A stretch of 39,399 nt of DNA from CAWKAO01 sp963847665 (GTDB lineage: Bacteria > Actinomycetota > Humimicrobiia > Humimicrobiales > Humimicrobiaceae). This document shows positions 1 through 8,372 of the stretch, piece by piece. The notes under the pieces are model-generated. The model worked only from the letters and a program-made list of their open reading frames with translations, made no database searches and was not told the origin of the DNA. The stretch covers positions 1-39,399 of the forward strand of contig CAWKAO010000004.1 in the NCBI GenBank assembly GCA_963847665.1, in the 5' to 3' direction. The position numbers and the translations under genes are program-made. Position 1 is the first letter of the stretch; each line of letters starts with the position of its first letter.

Positions 1-213
1 AGAACCTCTTTATTTGAATTACCATCTTTGCTTTAGCGGGGGTCCCTTAGTGTGTGGGTGGTACTTGCAGGATTGTTTTAATTAAGCAAGAGAACTTTCT
101 TATTTCTTCAAATATTTAAAATCCTTCAAATAAAAAATAACTAAGATAAATAACTGTAGAATCGTCTGACTTGATTTATTTAAATGTAGTTAATTAGAAC
201 ATAATATTTCTTT

Positions 214-242
214 TTGCAACTGTTAAAATTAATAGGTAAAAT
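214..242 (+). promoter_or_regulatory. Predicted sigma-70 promoter for the kinase/regulator pair
   Basis: A TTGCAA -35 box (214-219) and a TAAAAT -10 box (237-242) are separated by 17 nt, and the first start codon is at 277. The rest of 1-213 is AT-rich and shows no gene or RNA that I recognise. Confidence 0.45.
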
Positions 243-276
243 TAACTGTATAAAATATCGCTTGTTAAATTAACAG

Positions 277-1314
277 ATGACCGAAGATATAAATAGAAGA
301 GATTCTATTGAAAAATTAAAGAAGAAGGCACAAAAAGAAATTATTGATCTGTCAAGATTTCCCCAGGAAAACCCTAACCCCATATTTAGAGTAAGCAATA
401 AGCTTAGAATTATTTATGCAAATGAACCTGGAAAAATCATATTAGAAAAGTTGGGTATAAAAGGTAAAAAAATCCCTAAAAAGCTAATTGACTTCTGTAA
501 AGGCTTCAATAGAAAAGAAAAATAAGAGCCTTATGACTTTGGAGCGTAAAATCGGTATTTATCTTATGAATTCAGCATAGTAAAAGTAAAAGATGAAAAT
601 TATTATAATATTTATGGAAATGATATAACAGACAGAAAAAGGCAAGAAAAATCCAAACAGAAAACAGATAAAAAAGAAATCCTTTCTAGATGACAGGAAT
701 TATATAGCCAGAGAGCTGCATGATACAGTAACCCAAACCCTTTTTTCAGCAAATCTTATTGCAGAAGTCCTGCCCAAACTATGGAAAAAAGACCCTGAGA
801 TCAGTGATTAGAGAGATTAAATGAAATAAGGATGTTAAATAATGTTGCACTTACAGAAATGCGTGCCCTGCTTTTTGACCTGAGGCCGTCCTCCTTTAAA
901 AACGAAGACCTAGCAGAACATATAAAGGAGCTGGTAAAGTCTATGGGCATAAAAACTAAAATCCCTATATCTGTGAAAATAGTAAAAAAATATGGGTATT
1001 CCCACAGGGTTGAACTTAGTTTTTACCGCATTGCCCAGGAAGCATTAAACAATATCGCCAAGCATTCGTCGTGCTACTAAAGCTAAGTTGGTACTAAAAA
1101 GTCTTCCTGATAAAATTACCCTGGATATAGAGGATAATGGAGTAGGGTTTAATATTAAAGATCAAACTCTGATGAAAATTTAGGACTTATAATAATGAAA
1201 GAACGGGCAAAAATAATAGGAGCTTCCCTTGATATAGAAAGCAGTCCGGGCAAAGGCACCAAAATATCGGTTATTTATAATAATAATAAAAAAAACTATG
1301 GGCAAAAAAAATAA
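277..1314 (+). pseudogene. PAS sensor histidine kinase (HisKA_3/LiaS-NarX type), frameshifted
   Basis: Read across frames, this is one cytoplasmic sensor kinase. It has a PAS-like domain (FPQENPNPIFRV near the start, NIYGNDITDRKR near 620), a HisKA_3 dimerisation helix with the phospho-acceptor histidine in ARELHDTVTQTLFSANL (about 705-755), the LTEMRALLFDLRP segment (850-890), and an HATPase with YRIAQEALNNIAKH, then DIEDNGVGF, then the SSPGKGTKI end. In-frame stops lie near 523 and 548, and reading-frame changes are needed near 690, 810, 1068 and 1165, so no intact protein can be made as sequenced. The last codons overlap the next gene by 17 nt, typical of a translationally coupled two-component pair. 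There is no membrane segment, so the ligand would be cytosolic. The damage is either true decay or poor local sequence. Confidence 0.8.
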
Positions 1315-1951
1315 AATTAAGGTAATGATAGTTGATGATCATCCGCTGGTTCGGCATGGTATTAAGACAGTATTTGAAGCCTACGATGAAATACTTCTGG
1401 TCGCAGAAGCAGAAAACGGAAAAGAAGCAATTGAGATGTGCGGCAAGTACAGGCCCGATATAGTACTTATGGATATGGTTATGCCAGTCCTTGATGGTTC
1501 GGAGGCGACAAGCAAATCATTAAGAGATTGGCCGGATATAAAAATTATTGCATTGACAAGTTTTAATGATAAGGATCTTATAAAAAAATCACTTAAAGCC
1601 GGAGCAGTTAGCTATATATTAAAAAATATATCAGCTGAAAAGCTAATTAAGACAATTAAAGATGTATATAAAGGAAAGATCTTATTCTTTCGTCCCAGGC
1701 TACAAGGATCTTGCTTTCAGAGCTAAGGAAAAAGATAATGAAAATATCAAACTGACTCAGCCGTGAAAAAGAAATACTCTGTCCTTATAGTAGAGGGCCT
1801 TTCCAATAAGCAAATTGCAGAAAGGCTTTTTCTTAGCAGTTCGACAGTTCAATTTCATGTCAGCAATATATTAAGTAAGTTAGGCGTCTCTAAAAGAACT
1901 GAAGCAGCTTATCTTGCTTTAAAACAAAAACTGGTGAAATTACCAGGTTAA
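1298..1951 (+). pseudogene. NarL/FixJ-type response regulator, frameshifted in the linker
   Basis: The receiver domain is intact: VMIVDDHPLVRHG holds the acidic pocket, DIVLMDMVMPVLDG the phospho-acceptor Asp, then ALTSF and SYILKN with the conserved Lys. The open frame then runs off into nonsense and stops at 1726. The LuxR-type helix-turn-helix (GLSNKQIAERLFLSSSTVQFHVSNIL) resumes in another frame and ends at 1951. Between them the DNA around 1750-1800 would read SREKEIL and then LIVEGL if two single-base changes are allowed, which matches the family. It would be the DNA-binding partner of the kinase just upstream. Its last codons (KQKLVKLPG) are duplicated at 4670-4704. Confidence 0.8.
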
Positions 1952-2073
1952 GACTGGCCATAACACCCACTGAAATACTATAGACCCCACCGTTACTATT
2001 TTCATGCTGCGCTATTATACTAAATTAAAAAATGAAAATACTGCTTGCCGAAAAAAGTAAAAACCAGGTTTCT
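1924..2073 (+). repeat. Direct repeat, left copy (partner at 4670-4820)
   Basis: About 150 bp closely matches 4670-4820. The unit holds the last codons of the LuxR-type regulator, the intergenic promoter and the first 11 codons (MKILLAEKSKN) of the receiver-like gene at 4779. Scattered substitutions separate the copies, so the duplication is not brand new. Confidence 0.85.
1993..2021 (+). promoter_or_regulatory. Predicted promoter, left duplicated copy
   Basis: TTACTA (1993-1998), a 17-nt spacer and TATACT (2016-2021) lie 10 nt before the ATG at 2032. The same promoter is present at 4740-4768 before the intact receiver-like gene, which supports its being the native promoter of that gene. Confidence 0.45.
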
Positions 2074-3599
2074 AAAGATAAAGTCCTGACAGACGGAATA
2101 AATCATAACTCTAAAAAAATCCTTTTTATTTATCCCCAGTACCCCAACTCATTCTGGAGTTTTAAAAACATACTGAAATTTATTGGAAAGAAGGCAGCTT
2201 ATCCGCCATTTGGACTTGCTTACAGTGGCAGCAATGCTCCCATCCTCCTGGAAAAAAAAAGTAATAGATATGAATGTAGTCAAAGCTTACAGACGAGGAT
2301 ATAAAATGGGCAGATATGGTCTTTATAAGTGCCATGATAGTCCAGAAAGAGTCAGTAAAGGACAGTTATTAAAAAAGTCAAAGAGTTTGGGAAACCTATT
2401 GTTGCAGGAGGCCCACTTTTTACTACAGGTTGGGAAGAGTTCACTGACGATGTAGACCATCTTGTACTTGGTGAAGCAGAAGAAAACCTTTATGAGTTCT
2501 TAAAAGATATTGCTACAGGAAATGCAAAAAAAATCTATCAGGCTGCAGATTTTCCTGATATCCGTACATCGGTGATTCCAGAATGGGCATTAATAGATAA
2601 GAGATTTTATAGTTCCATGTGTGTCCAGATCTCACGGGGTTGCCCGTATAATTGTGAATTCTGTGATATTGTCAGGCTTAATGGAAGGTTTCCACGAACA
2701 AAAACTAAAAAGCAGGTTATAGGTGAGCTGGAGGCTTTGTACCAATGGGGATGGAGAGGCAGTGTATTTTTTGTCGATGATAATTTTATAGGCAATAAAT
2801 TAGAAATGGAAAAAGAGATACTACCTGCAATTATAGAGTGGCAGGAAAAAAGAAATTTTCCATTTGTTTTTAATACCCAGGTATCAATAGACCTGTCAGA
2901 CAAGCCGCAATTGATAAATATGATGATAAGGGCAGGTATAAGTACCCTTTTTATTGGTATAGAAAGTCCGAGACAAACAGAGTCTAGAAGAGTGCAATAA
3001 ACATCAAAATAAAAATCGTAACCTCGTTGCTGCGGTTAAAAAATTACAGAATGCAGGGTTTATAGTACAGGGTGGTTTTATTGTGGGTTTTGATAATGAT
3101 AAACCTTCAATTTTCCAGAGCCAGATAGATTTTATCCAGCAAAGCGGTATTGTAACGGCCATGGTAGGCTTGCTTAATGCTTTACCAAAAACAAAGCTTT
3201 ATCAAAGGCTAAAAGAAGCTGGCCGTCTGGTTGAAGAATCTTCAGGAAACAATACTTCTGAAGAAATAAATTTTAAACCGAAAATGGATCTTTCTACTTT
3301 GATTGAAGGTTATAAAAAAATAATGAAAACGATTTATTCTCCCAGAGTATATTACCAGCGGGTAAAGATTTTCCTAAGAGAGTATAAAACCGTCACCAAG
3401 GTACACGCAAAGACTTCATATTTATCATATTAAAGCTTTGCTTTCTTCATTATGGTTTTCAGGAATCGTCTATAGAGGTAAACTTTATTACTGGGGACTC
3501 TTACTATGGGCTCTGTTTAAAAGACCTTCAGGTATTCCTTATATTATAAGCAGCTCAATAACAGGTCTTCATTTCAGTAGCCTGTATTTTCGTGATTAA
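2032..3599 (+). pseudogene. B12-binding radical SAM protein with DUF4070-like C-terminus, frameshifted
   Basis: Pieced together over several frames, the product has an N-terminal cobalamin-binding-like domain (KKILFIYPQYPN, then IKWADMVFISAM, then KPIVAGGPLF). A radical SAM core follows, with the cluster motif CPYNCEFCDIV near 2641-2670 (CxxxCxxC) and the GIESP strand near 2960. The DUF4070-type tail ends at 3599. At least five indels break it; for example one extra base near 2972 turns ESPDKQSLEECNK into a stop. The first 11 codons are not native: they copy the start of the receiver-like gene at 4779 and come with its promoter. Related enzymes modify small molecules or lipids, but the substrate cannot be read here. 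Confidence 0.75.
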
Positions 3600-3718
3600 A
3601 GTTGAAATCCTTAATTCTAACCATTGCAATTAAAAAAGGTATGAAATTTTGTACATCTGGGTAGTCCAAATTAATACTTGATGAATTTTAAAAAAAAATA
3701 AATATGAGGAGTTAAACA

Positions 3719-3946
3719 ATGAAAAGCACAGCAATAGCACTTTTTACAGGTCTTGCTGCAGGCATATTAATCGGAATGTTATTTGCACCTAAATCAGGAA
3801 AAGAAACAAGAAAAGACTTAATGGATACTGGTGAAAAAATCATGGAGATGGGAAAAGAAAGTGTCTCGGATGTAGTGGAAAAAACAAAGGAAATGGCAGA
3901 ATCCGGTAAAAAGAAAGTTATAGAACTAAAAGACGCAATAAAGTAA
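3719..3946 (+). CDS. YtxH-family small envelope/stress protein
   Basis: This 75-aa protein has one N-terminal hydrophobic segment with glycine spacing (ALFTGLAAGILIGMLFAP), followed by the family hallmark LFAPKSGKETRKDL. A long charged, amphipathic, probably coiled-coil tail takes up the rest. That is the standard YtxH layout; members are often general-stress genes of unknown biochemical role. A strong ribosome site (GAGGAG) precedes the ATG. It opens a run of very small membrane proteins extending to about 6750, which suggests an envelope-stress set. Confidence 0.85.
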   Translation: MKSTAIALFTGLAAGILIGMLFAPKSGKETRKDLMDTGEKIMEMGKESVSDVVEKTKEMAESGKKKVIELKDAIK

Positions 3947-3990
3947 ATCTATAAAAACGATAGGAAAAAAGTAACAGAGAGGAGTAGAGT

Positions 3991-4158
3991 ATGAGTATCT
4001 TTTGGATTTTGGCAATCATAGCAGTAGTATTGATAATTTTTTCCGGTATTTTTGGTTTTAGAGGAGCCAATAGAGCAGGCTGGGGGATTCTAAAGATCCT
4101 CTTTTTTGTTTTTATAGCCTTTTTGGTCATAATGGTTGTTTTAGCCATTATCAGGTAA
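3991..4158 (+). CDS. Small DUF1328/YtjA-like membrane protein
   Basis: This 55-aa protein starts MSIFWILAIIAVVLIIFSG, continues with a GFRGANRAGWGILKILFF stretch and ends in a second hydrophobic helix. Two membrane helices around a short Gly/Arg loop resemble the DUF1328 family. A good ribosome site (GAGAGGAG) sits just upstream. The gene at 4516 begins with the same pattern (IFW, then ILGFRG) and looks like a broken paralogue. Confidence 0.7.
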   Translation: MSIFWILAIIAVVLIIFSGIFGFRGANRAGWGILKILFFVFIAFLVIMVVLAIIR

Positions 4159-4203
4159 GAAAACACTTTTATGAAAATTTATTTTTATTTGGAAAGATAA
4201 AAA

Positions 4204-4491
4204 ATGTGTTGTGCTGCCACAGTATTTATACTTTTTGGTCCTCGATTAGCAATACTTGTATGGTGGCTAATTAATCCTGGCCTATTTAGCTCAGCTTTCA
4301 ATGCCTGGGTCTGGCCTCTTCTTTTTGCTCTTTTTGCACCCTTTACAATGATTTTCTTTCTAATTGGCTGGTACTTAAGTCCAGGTATTAGTGGTTTTGA
4401 CTGGGTTCTTATTGGCATAGGGATAGTTCTGGATATCTCGTCTCATACTGGTGCCGGATATCGTCATAGGGATCGGTTAAAAAGAGCTTAG
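4204..4491 (+). CDS. Small polytopic membrane protein, function unknown
   Basis: The 95-aa product has three likely membrane helices: residues 6-24, about 32-57 and 65-82. The last ends in a charged tail with HTGAGYRHRDRLK. Repeated Trp residues (VWW, WVWPL, IGWYL) mark the helix ends. GGAAAG precedes the ATG. I do not recognise a named family with confidence. Its position between two DUF1328-like genes suggests a shared envelope role. Confidence 0.6.
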   Translation: MCCAATVFILFGPRLAILVWWLINPGLFSSAFNAWVWPLLFALFAPFTMIFFLIGWYLSPGISGFDWVLIGIGIVLDISSHTGAGYRHRDRLKRA

Positions 4492-4515
4492 TTAGGTTAT
4501 TAGAAAGTCGTTAAT

Positions 4516-4632
4516 ATGAAAATATTCTGGATATTTGGAATAATAGTCATCGCAATAATTATCGTGTCAGCGATACTTGGCTTCAGGGGAACAGATACGG
4601 CACTGCTTTCACAATTTTAAAATCGCTATTTT
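4516..4632 (+). pseudogene. Truncated DUF1328-like small membrane protein
   Basis: The frame opens MKIFWIFGIIVIAIIIVSAILGFRG, closely paralleling the gene at 3991, but stops at 4620 after 34 codons. Shifting one base near 4597 restores GTAFTILKSLF, the counterpart of the paralogue's second half, before another stop at about 4632. The second helix is lost. The duplicated block starts about 40 bp downstream, so the truncation may belong to the same rearrangement. Confidence 0.6.
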
Positions 4633-4669
4633 GAATTAATAGAATTACTAAGTTAAAGACTATTCTTGA

Positions 4670-4820
4670 ACAAAAACTGGTGAAATTACCAGGTTAATAC
4701 TTAGCATTAACACCCACTAAAATACTACACACCCCACCGTTACTATTATCGTGCTGCGCTATTATACTAAAGTAAAAAATGAAAATACTACTAGCCGAAA
4801 AAAGTAAAAATTTAGTTTCA
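4670..4820 (+). repeat. Direct repeat, right copy (partner at 1924-2073)
   Basis: This copy begins inside no complete gene: it starts with the last codons of the regulator at 1298-1951, without the rest of that gene. It then carries the promoter and the intact start of the receiver-like gene. The 2.6 kb between the copies holds the radical SAM gene and the first small membrane proteins. Confidence 0.85.
4740..4768 (+). promoter_or_regulatory. Predicted promoter of the receiver-like gene
   Basis: TTACTA (4740-4745), a 17-nt spacer and TATACT (4763-4768) lie 10 nt before the ATG at 4779. The short leader has no strong ribosome site. The promoter lies within the duplicated block. Confidence 0.45.
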
Positions 4821-5171
4821 GCTCTAATGCTTGTCATTACTACTATAAAAGATTCTGCACTCAAAGAAATAGGTCTTATCCAGCATGTAGACAAAGTCAG
4901 CAGTTTATATCCAGAACTAAAAAAAGAAAAGCCGGATGTACTTATTATAAATGGAGGTTTTGTGGACCACAAGACAAGAGAAGCAGTGCCTGGTATACAG
5001 GAACTGTATCCTGACATGTCTATACTAATATTGAGCATCGATCCAGAACTGGAAAAAAAATACCAGGAGATAGGTATTGATAACTTTATCTTAAAGGGGG
5101 ATTCTGCTGAGGATTTTTATGCTTCCATGCTTGGATTTTTAAAAAAAGAGCAAAAAAGATTTTTAAATTAA
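4779..5171 (+). CDS. Degenerate stand-alone receiver-like protein
   Basis: This 130-aa protein has the fold pattern of a CheY-type receiver: MKILLAEKSK for strand 1, PDVLIINGGF where the phospho-acceptor segment should be, SILILSIDP for strand 4, and an FILKGDSAEDFY end with the conserved Lys and a following acidic stretch. The DD pocket of strand 1 is reduced to a single E, and the strand-3 acceptor is not a clear Asp, so it may be a non-phosphorylated pseudo-receiver. It probably followed the regulator at 1298-1951 directly before the 2.7-kb rearrangement, because the duplicated block joins them. Confidence 0.6.
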   Translation: MKILLAEKSKNLVSALMLVITTIKDSALKEIGLIQHVDKVSSLYPELKKEKPDVLIINGGFVDHKTREAVPGIQELYPDMSILILSIDPELEKKYQEIGIDNFILKGDSAEDFYASMLGFLKKEQKRFLN

Positions 5172-5215
5172 GACTTTAATAAAAAATATAGATTAAAAAT
5201 TACTGATAAGAAAAT

Positions 5216-5812
5216 ATGAAACCTTTTATAAAAATTCTGATTGTAGTATTGGTTTGTGTTTTAATCATTTTAATAGGTTGTGCCAAAAAAGATTACAGCC
5301 AGTATAAAGAGCAAAGCTTTAACAATGATATCCTGGCAGTAAAAAGCTTAGAGATTGAAAAACAGGTTACTTTTTCAGAGTTTAAAGATGAGTTGAAGGA
5401 ATTTAAGTCATTCAGTGATGAATTCTTTCCTATATGGTCTGATCATATAAACAGGACATCTCCTGTGCTTTATGATTTTAACAGCAGCACTGTCCTGGAA
5501 GAAAAGACCCGGTGTTCTAAAGAACTGGAACAGAGGTACTGTGAGTTTAAAGTTAGACTGGAAAATATCAAACCCCCTGCCATTGCCGCAAAAGCATATG
5601 ACCTTGCTGTTGAGGATGTCTCCTACCGAGAGCTCTTTTTTAAAAAGTATAATGAAAATGCTCCTGTTAAAGAGCTTAATGAAATAGAAAGTAAGGCTTA
5701 TCTTGCAGAAACCGGCTTCTGGGAAGAAATCGATAATGTATATAGATATTTTGATAAAGAGATTTCAAGGATAGGTACAGAGGATAATGATAAATATATA
5801 GTATTTAATTAA
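5216..5812 (+). CDS. Putative lipoprotein, function unknown
   Basis: The 198-aa product begins with a classic type II signal peptide: positively charged MKPFIK, a hydrophobic core, then LIGC as the lipobox near residues 19-22. The mature part is helical and charged, with no domain that I recognise. It would be anchored to the outer face of the membrane. It starts 44 nt after the receiver-like gene and precedes more tiny membrane proteins, so it may be part of the same envelope-stress group. Confidence 0.75.
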   Translation: MKPFIKILIVVLVCVLIILIGCAKKDYSQYKEQSFNNDILAVKSLEIEKQVTFSEFKDELKEFKSFSDEFFPIWSDHINRTSPVLYDFNSSTVLEEKTRCSKELEQRYCEFKVRLENIKPPAIAAKAYDLAVEDVSYRELFFKKYNENAPVKELNEIESKAYLAETGFWEEIDNVYRYFDKEISRIGTEDNDKYIVFN

Positions 5813-5839
5813 CTATCATAAAGTAAGAAAGGAAAAATC

Positions 5840-5998
5840 ATGAGATTTATTTTAATCATCGCAGCAATTGTATTGCTTGTAGTGGGGATACTGGGTCTTT
5901 TCCCATCAATTGGCTGGGCCCATGTAGAGTTGTGGCGTGCAATACTGGAAATAGTCGTAGGCGGCCTGGTGCTATTTATAGGTGTGAGAAGACATTAA
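5840..5998 (+). CDS. 52-aa two-helix membrane protein
   Basis: The product is MRFILIIAAIVLLVVGILGL followed by FPSIGWAHVELWRAI and a second helix ending VRRH. An AGAAAGGA ribosome site precedes the ATG. The pattern LII, then VGIL, then LFP recurs in the protein at 6273, so the two are probably distant paralogues. No function is known to me. Confidence 0.6.
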   Translation: MRFILIIAAIVLLVVGILGLFPSIGWAHVELWRAILEIVVGGLVLFIGVRRH

Positions 5999-6042
5999 AG
6001 TTTTCTGCCCTGATTTAAAAATTAAATAAGAAAGGGAAAACG

Positions 6043-6174
6043 GTGAATATTATATTAATCATTGGAGGTTTTATCTTGCCTATATTGGTATTTTTTGGCT
6101 TTGGTCTTCACCGTAAACTGAAATTGTCTAAAATGCCACTGCCTTTAGCTTGGATATTTCTGTCGAAACTATGA
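6043..6174 (+). CDS. 43-aa hydrophobic small ORF (tentative)
   Basis: A GTG start, 8-9 nt after AGAAAGGG, opens a frame with one or two hydrophobic segments (NIILIIGGFILPILVFFGFG, then charged HRKLKLSK, then a second hydrophobic end). It sits between two similar tiny membrane genes in the same direction. There is no homology evidence that it is translated. Confidence 0.35.
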   Translation: MNIILIIGGFILPILVFFGFGLHRKLKLSKMPLPLAWIFLSKL

Positions 6175-6272
6175 AGAATGCATTTTTAATTGCATATTAT
6201 GATTTTTTTGATTAATAGTTATATATAATTTGAGGTTAAATATAATAAATCATTAATAAGAAGGGAAATATT

Positions 6273-6491
6273 ATGAGTAAGGTTATATTGATTATTGTTG
6301 GAGTGATTATAGCTATTGTGGGAATTCTTACACTCTTTCCTGCTATGACCCTGGGTTTGTGGCTATCTATAGTTTTAATAGGGGTAGGAATTGTAAGCAT
6401 AATTTTAGGTTTTCTTGATAAAAGAAAAAATGTAATAAAAGAAGAGCCAAAAGAGATTAAAAAAGAAGAACAGGCGGAAAATAAAATATAG
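6273..6491 (+). CDS. Small membrane protein with charged tail
   Basis: The 72-aa product has two membrane helices (residues about 3-24 and 28-48) followed by a Lys/Glu-rich cytoplasmic tail. The first helix and its LFPAMT junction resemble the 52-aa protein at 5840. A ribosome site (AGAAGGGA) precedes the ATG. Function unknown. Confidence 0.65.
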   Translation: MSKVILIIVGVIIAIVGILTLFPAMTLGLWLSIVLIGVGIVSIILGFLDKRKNVIKEEPKEIKKEEQAENKI

Positions 6492-6566
6492 AGTAGCTAA
6501 TTAAAGATTTAGATTTGATAAATATTTAGTAAAAAAAGCAATAAAAATAATAAAGGAGGTACTCAA

Positions 6567-6749
6567 ATGAGTCGTTCATCAGGTCCATCAGCGCCAAAAA
6601 ATATAACATGGTGGATAGCACTGGTTCTTGCAGTCTTGGGGATTATTGGTAATTTTACGAATGTTCCGTTCTTATCTACATATTCCTTCTGGTTCGTATT
6701 AGCATCGGCAGTTCTACTTCTCCTTGCTACAAGAATTAAAAATCTCTAA
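6567..6749 (+). CDS. 60-aa two-helix membrane protein
   Basis: A polar start (MSRSSGPSAPKN) leads into ITWWIALVLAVLGIIGNF and then, after a short loop, FWFVLASAVLLLLATRI. The layout matches a widespread family of uncharacterised small membrane proteins. The ribosome site AAAGGAGG is strong. It is the last of the small membrane genes. Confidence 0.7.
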   Translation: MSRSSGPSAPKNITWWIALVLAVLGIIGNFTNVPFLSTYSFWFVLASAVLLLLATRIKNL

Positions 6750-6801
6750 CAGAAAAACTCTTAAATCTTCTGATAGTATAGAAAGTGATTTGAGGTTTCA
6801 C

Positions 6802-6829
6802 ATATTGGGGCTGTCAGTGGCCCCAATAT
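6802..6829 (+). other. Perfect 10-bp hairpin after the small-membrane-protein cluster
   Basis: ATATTGGGGC (6802-6811) pairs exactly with GCCCCAATAT (6820-6829) around an 8-nt loop. It lies 50 nt beyond the last small gene, where a terminator would be expected, but no run of T follows. It may be a 3'-end or processing stem-loop. Nothing else is evident in the AT-rich 6750-7042 interval. Confidence 0.5.
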
Positions 6830-7042
6830 AGTAGTTGTCATAGTTGAGCGATAATAACCAAGTTAGGAAACTTAGTTCTAGTATAAAAATATTATCCTAT
6901 AGCGATAATGCTGGTTTTAATTTTGTTTGTTTTGGTTAGCTACTTTTAATTGACTTTCTATAAAACAATCAATAATCAATTTTAATTTCTACTTTAAAAG
7001 TTCTTACTATTGTAAGCTCTGGGCAGCCACTTAGAAAAATAA

Positions 7043-7591
7043 ATGGATGTATCGGACTATGACTCGATTGCAGCTATGACTGAATCAGTCGTTAAAAAAT
7101 TCGGTAAGATAGATATACTTATCAATAATGCTGGAATAAAAAGCGAAGAACCTATCGAAAAAATGACAAAAGAGATGATCGACGCTGAGCTGGATACAAT
7201 TTTAAAGGGGACCATTTATTTTACCCGCCATATTGCACCGGTGATGATGAAAGCTAATAGTGGCTGCATAATAAACATAACATCCACTTCAGCGCTCAGG
7301 GGTCTGAATTCAAATGGTATTTACTTTGCAGCAAAACATGGCCAGAGAGGTTTTGCAGATTCTATGTCAAAATATTTAGCTCCATACAATATCCATGTTG
7401 TCACTCTTTGTCCTGGAGGCATGGATACGCCATTTTGGGATAAAATTGAACATCATATACACGAATCAAAAGACCAACTCATGAAGGTTGAAGAGATTTC
7501 TGAATTGATAGAACTCATACTGCTGGGCGCAAAAAATACTTTGTTTAAACAGGTTACTCTTTTCCCTATCTCTGAAGCTGAATACTGGTAA
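7043..7591 (+). pseudogene. Short-chain dehydrogenase/reductase lacking its N-terminal Rossmann strand
   Basis: The frame starts within the SDR fold at MDVSDYDSIAAM (normally about residue 60). It continues with ILINNAGI, the catalytic Ser region NITSTS, the YFAAK (YxxxK) pair and PGGMDTPF. The TGxxxGIG cofactor-binding start is absent, and I see no trace of it in the preceding 300 bp, so the product could not bind NAD(P) normally. The catalytic residues survive, which points to recent truncation. The 3' end is repeated upstream of the gene at 13313. Confidence 0.75.
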
Positions 7592-7596
7592 TGTAG
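7561..7596 (+). repeat. SDR gene 3'-end repeat, copy A
   Basis: 36 bp encoding the C-terminal FPISEAEYW and stop match 13238-13273 with two differences. This copy is the functional gene end. Confidence 0.75.
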
Positions 7597-7745
7597 TAAA
7601 TATCTTTCTTAATTCTTATTAATTCCTTCAAAAAATGGTTCGAAATTTCGTAACTCGGAGCACCCAGTAAGATACATTTGTCTAATATGTCTTAATAAAA
7701 AATCATTTGATAGCAGGTAAAATGTATTTCTCAAGAATCTTTAAA

Positions 7746-8276
7746 TTATGGACCATTAGCCCAAAACATATTTATATCTTTATCTGAATAAGAGTAGTCT
7801 TTTGTCCACCAGGTATATGCATAACCTACTTTTCCAAAATCTTCGCCCGGGAGCTTAATACTTGTATTACCTTGATATGGAGTAGCACTTTTTTCTATCC
7901 ACTGCTCTGAGACAATTTGTTTCCCATCAAAGATTCCATTATTTAGGAATGTAGCACCAATTTTAACCATATCTCTTGGCTAGTTTTAGGTCCGCTTATA
8001 AGAGGTGCCTCTAAAACGCAAGTGATTGGATCTTCACAAGAAAACCATAGCTTACCCGTATCATTTTCCGTACTTATATATGATGCATTCCACTCATCCC
8101 ACTTAAGTCCGGATGTCATAGTAAGAAGATGTTCGATAGTAATTTTATCTTTCCCATCAGTAATCAAATATAGACTGGTCAACACTTTTTATAAAACCAT
8201 TGTCTACTGCAATTCCTATACAGGTTGAAGTAATGCTTTTAGTAACAGAATGAGCAAAATGTTGAATATGGGAAAC
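7746..8276 (-). pseudogene. Serine hydrolase (class C beta-lactamase/esterase family) remnant
   Basis: Minus-strand pieces spell a beta-lactamase-family serine hydrolase. HSVTKSITST carries the SxxK nucleophile motif (about 8225-8252), then TIEHLLTMTSGLKWDEW, then a jump straight to MVKIGATFLNNGIFDGKQIVSEQWIEKS and a premature end in MFWANGP. A frame change is needed near 8165 and another near 7970. The middle of the family fold (the Tyr-containing loop before the MVKIG strand) is deleted, and so is the C-terminus with the KTG-like motif. It cannot be active. Neighbouring genes share no obvious pathway with it. Confidence 0.7.
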
Positions 8277-8372
8277 TAAGGCTTACATTTAATTTAATAT
8301 TGTCCAACCTCTGGGCAAAAGAATAAAATAATATTTTTCCTGAACTTACATTTGAAAAATCACTAAAATTAT

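Noticed and set aside
7641..7650. Palindrome CGAAATTTCG in the gap after the SDR
   Set aside because: A single 10-bp palindrome in AT-rich DNA, with no promoter or neighbouring copy, is not evidence of an operator.
8022..8228. Plus-strand 68-codon frame inside the serine-hydrolase region
   Set aside because: The minus-strand reading shows family motifs (SVTK, TMTSGLKWD); the plus frame shows none.
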